In this document: in pieces, positions 58,016-64,000 of the stretch
How the letters are laid out: every line of letters starts with the position of its first letter
Numbering within the stretch: the first letter of the stretch is position 1
From: Enterococcus rivorum
Lineage (GTDB): Bacteria > Bacillota > Bacilli > Lactobacillales > Enterococcaceae
DNA: 64,000 nt
Assembly: GCF_001742285.1 (NCBI RefSeq)
Contig: NZ_MIEK01000067.1
Coordinates: forward strand, 79,294-143,293
Reading direction: 5' to 3'
The notes under the pieces: generated by a model
Seen by the model: the letters and a program-made list of their open reading frames with translations, nothing else
What the model was told of the DNA's origin: nothing
Databases searched by the model: none
Made by a program: the position numbers and the translations under genes

Positions 58016-58579
58016 ATGTCAAAAAAAGTAATAATTATGCACTTTGATTTAGAAAGTCAAGCGTATCAAGCATTTTCAGAAATAAAAAAGTTAGCTGTTG
58101 AAAGAAAAATTGTTGGTGAACAAATGGCAGTTGTGACTCATATCGAAGATGGCGTACACCAATTTAAGATTGATGACTTCATTGATTTCACAGGCTCTAA
58201 CCACACTTCAAAGAACAGTTTAATCGGAATGGTAATTGGAATTTTAGGAGGCCCCTTGGGCGTTCTATTAGGATGGTTTGCAGGAAGTTTAATTGGAGCT
58301 AGCCAAGATGCAAAAGAAATCCAAGATGCGACCTCTGTATTTGAACATGTAACAGCTAAAATAGGGGTTGGAGAAACAGGTTTAATTTTAATTGCTAATG
58401 AAGAAGACAATCGACCTTTAAATCAATTGATAATGAACGAGCTAGGTGGAGAAATTTCACGTTTAGACCTTGATGATGTAGAATCAGAAATCACAGATGC
58501 AAAAAAAGTTGAAAAAGAAGCTAAAGATTCTGCTAAAAAATCATGGAAAGAAAAAAAAGAAGAAAAGAATACAAATTAA
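58016..58579 (+). CDS. DUF1269 family membrane-associated protein
   Basis: 187 residues. A soluble N-terminus is followed by a glycine-zipper-like hydrophobic segment (about 75-102, IGMVIGILGGPLGVLLGWFAGSLIG). A second alpha/beta part and a lysine-rich tail follow. The pattern fits DUF1269 (general stress-like) proteins of lactic acid bacteria, with no known activity. ATAATGGGGTGAG precedes the start. It stands alone and ends with a weak terminator. Confidence 0.78.
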   Translation: MSKKVIIMHFDLESQAYQAFSEIKKLAVERKIVGEQMAVVTHIEDGVHQFKIDDFIDFTGSNHTSKNSLIGMVIGILGGPLGVLLGWFAGSLIGASQDAKEIQDATSVFEHVTAKIGVGETGLILIANEEDNRPLNQLIMNELGGEISRLDLDDVESEITDAKKVEKEAKDSAKKSWKEKKEEKNTN

Positions 58580-58597
58580 AATTAAGTATAGTGTTTC

Positions 58598-58640
58598 AAG
58601 GTGGAACGGACCACAACAAGTGTCTGATTCACCTTTTTTT
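58598..58640 (+). terminator. terminator of the DUF1269 gene
   Basis: AAGGTG pairs with CACCTT with partial inner pairing, followed by TTTTT. Confidence 0.6.
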
Positions 58641-58756
58641 ATGACAAGAAAAAACTTTATACCCTGAATTTATTCAATAAATCAGAAATTTTGTTTGCTA
58701 AAGTAAAGAGTTTCTTCTAAAATGAAGAAGAAGTTTAAAGGAAAGTTAGGAAGCCT

Positions 58757-59689
58757 ATGGAATTACAATTTTTAGGAACTGGAGCTGGCGTACCAGCAAA
58801 GCATAGAAATGTTAGTAGTATAGCGTTAAAACTTTTAGATGAACGAAATGCCGTCTGGTTATTTGATTGCGGCGAAGGAACACAATTGCAAATTTTAAAG
58901 AGTAATATTCGTCCAAGAAAGATAGAAAAAATCTTTATTACACATCTTCATGGCGATCACATTTTTGGATTACCTGGACTTTTAAGTAGTCGCTCTTTCC
59001 AAGGAGGGGACGAACGTTTAGAAATCTATGGACCAGTTGGGATTGCAACTTTTGTCCGAACCGCTTTAAAAGTGTCTCAAACAAGACTCTCTTATGAATT
59101 GGTTTTCAATGAGATCAAAGAAGCGGGAACAATTTTTTCGGATAAACAATTTTCTGTATCTTGTATGTCTCTAGACCACGGGATTACTAGCTATGGTTAT
59201 CGAATCGTTGAGGCAGACCATGAAGGTGAATTGCAGGTAGATAAATTAGCTGCTTTAGGTATTCCTTCTGGACCTATCTACGGAAAAATTAAACGCGGCG
59301 AACAAGTTCAACTAAATAATGGGTCAATTATTGATGGCAAAGATTTTGTTGGTGCTAAAAAGAGAGGTCGAACCATCACTATATTAGGAGATACTAGAAA
59401 AACAAACAATAGCGTTTTATTAGCAAAGAATGCTGATTTGTTAGTTCACGAGAGTACTTTCAACAAAAATGAAGCCCAAATGGCTCGAACCTATCATCAT
59501 TCAACAAGTCATCAAGCTGCTGAAGTAGCAAAAGAAGCTGACGTTAAAAAGTTAATTTTAACCCATATTAGCGCTAGATATTTGACTGGAGATATTTTTG
59601 AATTGGAGAAAGAGGCACAAGAAATTTTTCCAGCAACAAAAATAGTAAAGGACATGGACATTATTGAGGTCCCTTTTGAAGAAAACTAA
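58757..59689 (+). CDS. rnz: ribonuclease Z
   Basis: 310 residues. The metallo-beta-lactamase fold has the metal motif THLHGDH (H63, H65, D67, H68), an FDCGEG strand at 37-42, the exosite arm near 155-200, and late DLLVHESTF and [15 protein letters not shown] motifs. It cuts the 3' trailer from tRNA precursors that lack an encoded CCA. GGAAGCC precedes the ATG. It is followed by the SDR gene at 12 bases, so it heads a three-gene operon. Confidence 0.95.
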   Translation: MELQFLGTGAGVPAKHRNVSSIALKLLDERNAVWLFDCGEGTQLQILKSNIRPRKIEKIFITHLHGDHIFGLPGLLSSRSFQGGDERLEIYGPVGIATFVRTALKVSQTRLSYELVFNEIKEAGTIFSDKQFSVSCMSLDHGITSYGYRIVEADHEGELQVDKLAALGIPSGPIYGKIKRGEQVQLNNGSIIDGKDFVGAKKRGRTITILGDTRKTNNSVLLAKNADLLVHESTFNKNEAQMARTYHHSTSHQAAEVAKEADVKKLILTHISARYLTGDIFELEKEAQEIFPATKIVKDMDIIEVPFEEN

Positions 59690-59701
59690 GGAGGAGTATT
59701 C

Positions 59702-60499
59702 ATGAGTGTACAAAATTTAATGAATAAAGTCGTTGTTGTAACAGGCGGATCTGCTGGATTAGGGGAGCAAATTTGTTATGAAGCAGCAAAAAAGGGAGCA
59801 ATTGTTGTTGTTTGTGCCCGTAGAATTAATTTAATTGGCAAAGTAAAAGAACGGTGTGAGGAGCTAAGTGGCAAGCCAGCGTTTGATTATCAGCTAAATG
59901 TAGCAGATCCCGAGAACGTAGAACACGTTTTTGAAAAAATACAAGCTGAAGTTGGTTCAATTGATGTTTTAGTTAATAATGCAGGATTTGGTATTTTTGA
60001 GAATTTTGTTGATATTAACATGGATCTTGCAAAAAATATGTTTGAAGTCAACATTCTAGGTATGATGTTCTTTACGCAAAAAACAGCTATCCAAATGGTT
60101 GAAAAAGGACATGGACATATTATTAATATCGCCTCTATGGCTGGGAAAATGGCGACGGCAAAATCAACTGTATATTCTGCAACAAAATTTGCTGTGTTGG
60201 GATTTTCTAACGCGCTAAGACTAGAATTAAAACCTGCTGGTGTGTCTGTGACTACGGTTAATCCAGGACCTATTCACACAGAGTTTTTTGACAAGGCAGA
60301 CCCTTCTGGAGATTATTTATCATCAATTGATAGACTTGTTTTAGATCCGAATAAACTTGCTAAAGAAATAGTGAATGCTATGGGAACCTGTAAACGAGAA
60401 ATTAATCGTCCGAGAGCGATGGAAGTCGCTGCTCGTTTCTATACTCTATTTCCTCATATAGGAGATTTCCTAGCGGGTGGTTTATTTAATAAAAAATAG
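59702..60499 (+). CDS. short-chain dehydrogenase/reductase
   Basis: 265 residues. The cofactor loop TGGSAGLGE lies at 14-22, the NNAG motif follows, and the catalytic YSATK is after IINIASMAGKMATAKSTV. The pattern fits YqjQ-like SDRs linked with rnz in Firmicutes. The substrate is unknown. GGAGGAG lies seven bases before the ATG. It sits between rnz and lapA with 12- and 11-base spacers. Confidence 0.92.
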   Translation: MSVQNLMNKVVVVTGGSAGLGEQICYEAAKKGAIVVVCARRINLIGKVKERCEELSGKPAFDYQLNVADPENVEHVFEKIQAEVGSIDVLVNNAGFGIFENFVDINMDLAKNMFEVNILGMMFFTQKTAIQMVEKGHGHIINIASMAGKMATAKSTVYSATKFAVLGFSNALRLELKPAGVSVTTVNPGPIHTEFFDKADPSGDYLSSIDRLVLDPNKLAKEIVNAMGTCKREINRPRAMEVAARFYTLFPHIGDFLAGGLFNKK

Positions 60500-60510
60500 G
60501 AGGTATTCTT

Positions 60511-60942
60511 ATGAAAAATCAGTGGAGAGTTATTGCTTGGGTAGCTTTGGTTCTTATTATCGTTATTTTCGCAGTGCTGAATAATCAAGTTGTTCCGGTT
60601 AATTTTGGCTTTTTAGAAATAAGTGGACCACTAATACTTGTGATTCTTTCATCGTCAATTATCGGAGTTTTAGTTGGTCTGTTAGCCTCAACCACAACAA
60701 TGTGGCAACAGCGAAAGAAAGTCAAAGAGCTTGAAAAAAGTGTTGCGCTTTATAAAACTGAAGCAAAAAAATTAGCAACAGAAGAAGCTGAAAAAGTACA
60801 AAGGAATTACGAAAATCAACTAGCTGATCTACAAGCAAAATACGATGCTCTCACTAGTAATGATCGGTCTTTTGAAGATATTTCTTCAGAAGAAAAGAAT
60901 CGTGTAGAACGCTTTACGAAACCTAGAGAAGCAGAAAAATAA
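60511..60942 (+). CDS. LapA domain membrane protein
   Basis: 143 residues. Two membrane helices (about 6-25 and 36-60) with the DUF1049/LapA pattern VLNNQVVPVNFGFLEISGPLILVILSSSIIGVLVG, then a cytoplasmic coiled coil (about 68-115). In E. coli the LapA-like protein works with LapB in LPS control; in Gram-positives its role is unknown. AGGAGG precedes the ATG. It is the last gene of the rnz operon. Confidence 0.9.
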   Translation: MKNQWRVIAWVALVLIIVIFAVLNNQVVPVNFGFLEISGPLILVILSSSIIGVLVGLLASTTTMWQQRKKVKELEKSVALYKTEAKKLATEEAEKVQRNYENQLADLQAKYDALTSNDRSFEDISSEEKNRVERFTKPREAEK

Positions 60943-60953
60943 GATAATAAAAG

Positions 60954-60986
60954 AGTTTAGCGAAAAATGATTTTTTCAGCTAAACT
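60954..60986 (+). terminator. terminator of the rnz-SDR-lapA operon
   Basis: AGTTTAGC (60954-60961) pairs with GCTAAACT (60979-60986), with an inner GAAAAA/TTTTTC stem, followed by TTTTTT. Confidence 0.85.
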
Positions 60987-61066
60987 TTTTTATTGAAATT
61001 TGTATCATAACGATTCTTTAGTTTTTCTGTTGAATTTGCTATAATTATCTGGTTAGGAGTGACATC

Positions 61067-63382
61067 GTGAAAAAAGCCAAATGTACTTGGAGAATCCAAG
61101 AAAGTATTATTTTACCAGAAGAGTATTCAGCAATATTAAATGAACAAAAGATAAGTCCGTTGCTAGGTCAGTTGTTATGGAATCGAGGAATTAAGAACGC
61201 AGAACAACTAGAAGTTTTTTTACGGCCAACTGTCGAGAACATTTATGACCCATTTTTAATATATGATATGACAAAGGCTGTGGAACGTATTCAGACAGCC
61301 GTTGCAAATGGAGAACAGATCCTTATTTACGGTGACTATGATGCAGATGGAATAACCAGTACAACTGTAATGAAAGAAGCAATTGAATTAATTGGTGGAG
61401 AAGTAGACTATTTTATTCCGAATCGCTTTATCCATGGGTACGGGCCGAATCAAGCAGTTTTTAAGGAGAAAATTGAAGCTGGAACTCAATTAATCATCAC
61501 TGTTGACAATGGTGTTGCAGGACATGAAGCAATTAGTTACGCTTCAAATAAAGGTATTGATGTGATTGTAACAGATCATCATGAACTGCCAAACGTGTTA
61601 CCACCAGCCTTTGCAATTATTCATCCTAAACATCCACAAGGAGACTATCCTTTTGGTGATTTAGCTGGAGTTGGCGTAGCGTTTAAAGTTGCAACAGCCT
61701 TATTAGGTGAACTTCCATTGGAATTTTTAGATCTAGTTGCTGTTGGTACGATAGCAGATTTAGTTTCGTTAACTGATGAAAATCGCGCCTTGGTAAAAAT
61801 GGGTATTGAAATGATTCGAACTGGAGAAAGAATTGGTTTAGCTACGTTAATTCAAACAATAGGAGTGAAAAAAGAAACGGTAAACGAGGAAACGATTGGT
61901 TTTGCAATTGGCCCTCGCTTAAATGCTTTAGGACGTTTAGGTGAAGCAGCTCCCGGAGTAGAGTTAATGACGACATTTGATGAAGAAGAGGCCGAAAGTA
62001 TTGTAGAACACATTGATCGTCAGAATAACGAACGCAAAGAAATTGTTAATAAAATCACTCAAGAAGCTTTTGAAAGAATTGATTCAAAGGAAGATGTTCA
62101 TATAGTGGCGAAATCTGGCTGGCATGAAGGTGTATTAGGAATTGTCGCTGGAAGGATTATGCAAGAAACTGGCAAACCAACGATTGTTCTTACGATAAAT
62201 AATGAATCTGGAACAGCAAAAGGTTCCGGAAGGAGTGTCTCTGCATTTAATCTATTCGATTCATTAAATGAAGTACGTGAATTATTTACACATTTTGGTG
62301 GACACCATATGGCTGCAGGAATGACTTTACCTATTGAAAATATAGAAAAAATGAAAGAGCATTTGCAAAATTATATCATAAGCAACGGAATTGATCTTTC
62401 TCAGGGACAAGAATTGGCAATCGATGAACAGCTACAAGTAAATCAAGCGACATTATCTCTGATTCAACAATTATCGATTTTGTCTCCTTTTGGAACAGAC
62501 AATCCAGTTCCTAATTTTCTATTTAGCGGAGCAAGTGTGGAACAAGTTCGCCAGATTGGAACAGATAATGCACATTTAAAATTTCAATTGAAACAGGAGG
62601 GAACGATTTTAGATGCGATTGCTTTTCAAATGGGCAATCAGGCAGATGAATTAGCTTTAGGAAAAAGTAATTTCGTTGGACAATTATCTATCAACGAATG
62701 GAATGGAAATAAAAAACCTCAACTCATGGTTACAGATTTTTCTGTCGAAGGACAGCAGTTATTTGATCTTAGAGGAAAAACGAAGCAACAGAAAACTTTT
62801 CCATCAAAAGATACGTTATATATTCTTTTCGATAAAAATAGTCGGACATTTATTAAAGAATTACCTAATGAGCCTGATACTTTAGAGTTCTCTTCTGTGG
62901 AGTCCTGTGTCAAAGAAATTAAAAAACAACAAATCAAACAATTGGTTTTTGTTGATTGCCCGATAGATTCTGAACAAGTTCGAGAAGTGGTACAAGAAGC
63001 AAAAATTGATCGAGTATATTTGATCCTCTATTCAAAAGAGGAAGCATATTTAAATGGCGTAGGAACGCGAGAACAATTTGCAAAATTGTACAGCTTTGTT
63101 ATGCAACAAGAGCAAGTGGATGTTCGCTACAAACTAAATGCTGTGGCAAACTATTTAAATATTCCGGAAAAATTATTAATTTACATGATTCAGGTGTTTT
63201 TTGAGCTAGGATTTGTTACAATAGAAAACGGTGTTCTAAGAAAAATGGATAAACCTGAAAATCGCCCTCTAACAGAAAGCGATATTTATCAAAAACGATT
63301 AAAGAAGATTAAAACAGAAGAATTTCTATTGTACAGTGATTGTGCGACATTACAACAGTGGCTGTGGAATAAGGAGGAATAA
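61067..63382 (+). CDS. recJ: single-stranded-DNA 5'-exonuclease RecJ
   Basis: 771 residues from a GTG at 61067 following AGGAGTG. The DHH domain has [13 protein letters not shown] and VTDHHELP, and the DHHA1 motif is [10 protein letters not shown]. An OB fold and a C-terminal RecJ-specific domain follow (about 560-771). It trims 5' single strands in RecF recombination, mismatch and base excision repair. It ends seven bases before the start of apt, whose ribosome site overlaps the recJ end, so the two are probably an operon. Confidence 0.95.
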   Translation: MKKAKCTWRIQESIILPEEYSAILNEQKISPLLGQLLWNRGIKNAEQLEVFLRPTVENIYDPFLIYDMTKAVERIQTAVANGEQILIYGDYDADGITSTTVMKEAIELIGGEVDYFIPNRFIHGYGPNQAVFKEKIEAGTQLIITVDNGVAGHEAISYASNKGIDVIVTDHHELPNVLPPAFAIIHPKHPQGDYPFGDLAGVGVAFKVATALLGELPLEFLDLVAVGTIADLVSLTDENRALVKMGIEMIRTGERIGLATLIQTIGVKKETVNEETIGFAIGPRLNALGRLGEAAPGVELMTTFDEEEAESIVEHIDRQNNERKEIVNKITQEAFERIDSKEDVHIVAKSGWHEGVLGIVAGRIMQETGKPTIVLTINNESGTAKGSGRSVSAFNLFDSLNEVRELFTHFGGHHMAAGMTLPIENIEKMKEHLQNYIISNGIDLSQGQELAIDEQLQVNQATLSLIQQLSILSPFGTDNPVPNFLFSGASVEQVRQIGTDNAHLKFQLKQEGTILDAIAFQMGNQADELALGKSNFVGQLSINEWNGNKKPQLMVTDFSVEGQQLFDLRGKTKQQKTFPSKDTLYILFDKNSRTFIKELPNEPDTLEFSSVESCVKEIKKQQIKQLVFVDCPIDSEQVREVVQEAKIDRVYLILYSKEEAYLNGVGTREQFAKLYSFVMQQEQVDVRYKLNAVANYLNIPEKLLIYMIQVFFELGFVTIENGVLRKMDKPENRPLTESDIYQKRLKKIKTEEFLLYSDCATLQQWLWNKEE

Positions 63383-63389
63383 TAAAAAA

Positions 63390-63902
63390 ATGAATTTAAA
63401 AGATTATATTGCCAGCATTCCAGATTATCCTGAAAAGGGAATTATTTTTAGAGATATCTCACCATTAATGGCTAATGGAGATGCTTACCGTGAGGCAACA
63501 AAACAAATTGTTGATTATGCAAAAGAAAAAAGAATAGATATGGTTGTAGGTCCAGAAGCACGTGGATTCATTGTAGGATGCCCCGTTGCCTATGAATTAG
63601 GTGTTGGTTTTGCTCCTGTTCGTAAGAAGGGAAAACTTCCTCGCGAAACAATCGAAGTCAGCTATGACCTAGAATATGGGCAAGATACACTCACACTTCA
63701 TAAAGATGCCATCGAACCTGGTCAAAGAGTCTTGATTTGTGATGATTTATTGGCTACAGGGGGAACAATTAAAGCAACGATTGAACTAATTGAAGAATTA
63801 GGCGGTATTGTCGTTGGTTGCGCCTTCCTGATTGAATTAATGGATTTGCATGGTCGAGATAAAATCAAAGGGTATGAAATCGTTACATTAATGGAATATT
63901 AA
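63390..63902 (+). CDS. apt: adenine phosphoribosyltransferase
   Basis: 170 residues. The PRPP-binding motif is [13 protein letters not shown], the substrate region is [32 protein letters not shown], and FRDISPLM is the usual early motif. It turns adenine and PRPP into AMP for purine salvage. AAGGAGGA lies eleven bases before the ATG at 63390, at the end of recJ. A longer frame upstream is not family-like. A terminator follows. Confidence 0.97.
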   Translation: MNLKDYIASIPDYPEKGIIFRDISPLMANGDAYREATKQIVDYAKEKRIDMVVGPEARGFIVGCPVAYELGVGFAPVRKKGKLPRETIEVSYDLEYGQDTLTLHKDAIEPGQRVLICDDLLATGGTIKATIELIEELGGIVVGCAFLIELMDLHGRDKIKGYEIVTLMEY

Positions 63903-63905
63903 AAG

Positions 63906-63953
63906 AGAGTGGGACAATAGTCAGAAATACATCTGATTGTTGCCTCACTTTTT
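63906..63953 (+). terminator. terminator of recJ-apt
   Basis: AGTGGGACAATAGTCAGA pairs imperfectly with TCTGATTGTTGCCTCACT, followed by TTTTTT. The rest of the window, to 64000, shows no gene. Confidence 0.8.
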
Positions 63954-64000
63954 TGATTTCTAAAAAAAGAGAATGTTCCGTTTAAAAAACAAGAGGGATC

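Overview
The window is about 64 kb of AT-rich, low-GC Gram-positive chromosome. I read it as an Enterococcus close to, but not identical with, E. faecalis. The evidence is a nine-gene Na+-type V-ATPase operon of the E. hirae ntp kind, a tmRNA with tag AKNENNTFALAA (from memory E. faecalis has S where this has T), a MapZ-like division protein beside dnaG-rpoD, AGGAGG ribosome sites throughout, and an LPxTG surface protein. No rRNA, tRNA, CRISPR array, prophage or intact insertion sequence is visible.

Layout. 0-5 kb: the 5' part of meso-diaminopimelate dehydrogenase, a TPP-riboswitch-controlled tenA, an AraC regulator, free-methionine-sulfoxide reductase, a VOC protein, and a divergent DUF2798/MerR pair. 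4.7-9.1 kb: a signalling module in which a two-component system is flanked by two lipoproteins, one with a duplicated DUF4822 domain and one FMN-binding-like. 9.1-11.6 kb: a small accessory patch holding an XRE membrane regulator, a decayed ISL3 transposase, a small lipoprotein and ssrA. 11.9-20.8 kb: the ntpFIKECGABD operon, preceded by a long structured leader with two terminator-like hairpins. 20.8-24.7 kb: a BceAB-type transporter with a BceR-like operator and a class A beta-lactamase-like protein.

24.9-31.3 kb is a gluconeogenesis block: class III fructose-bisphosphatase, the PPDK regulatory kinase/phosphorylase, a CcpN-like repressor and pyruvate phosphate dikinase. CcpN-like sites lie in the divergent promoter region. 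31.3-36.6 kb holds a serine hydrolase, lysA, the LPxTG protein, a DUF59 protein and a GNAT. 36.6-39.7 kb is a GlcT/LicT antiterminator with its target hairpin and a IICBA sugar PTS. 39.8-43.2 kb has two small unknown proteins behind a leader mini-ORF, a PhzF protein, a hydrolase and a lysozyme-like protein. 43-51 kb holds a P-type ATPase, dnaG, rpoD and mapZ. 51-64 kb holds azlCD, cvfB, fur, an oxidoreductase, an OppA-like lipoprotein, obgE, a DUF1269 protein, rnz-SDR-lapA, recJ and apt.

Most of the window is conserved core genome. The least explained parts are the ntp leader (11.9-12.1 kb), the lipoprotein/two-component module (4.7-9.1 kb), and the leader mini-ORF with its two small proteins (39.8-40.5 kb). 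All calls come from reading the sequence and remembered family features; no database search was run.
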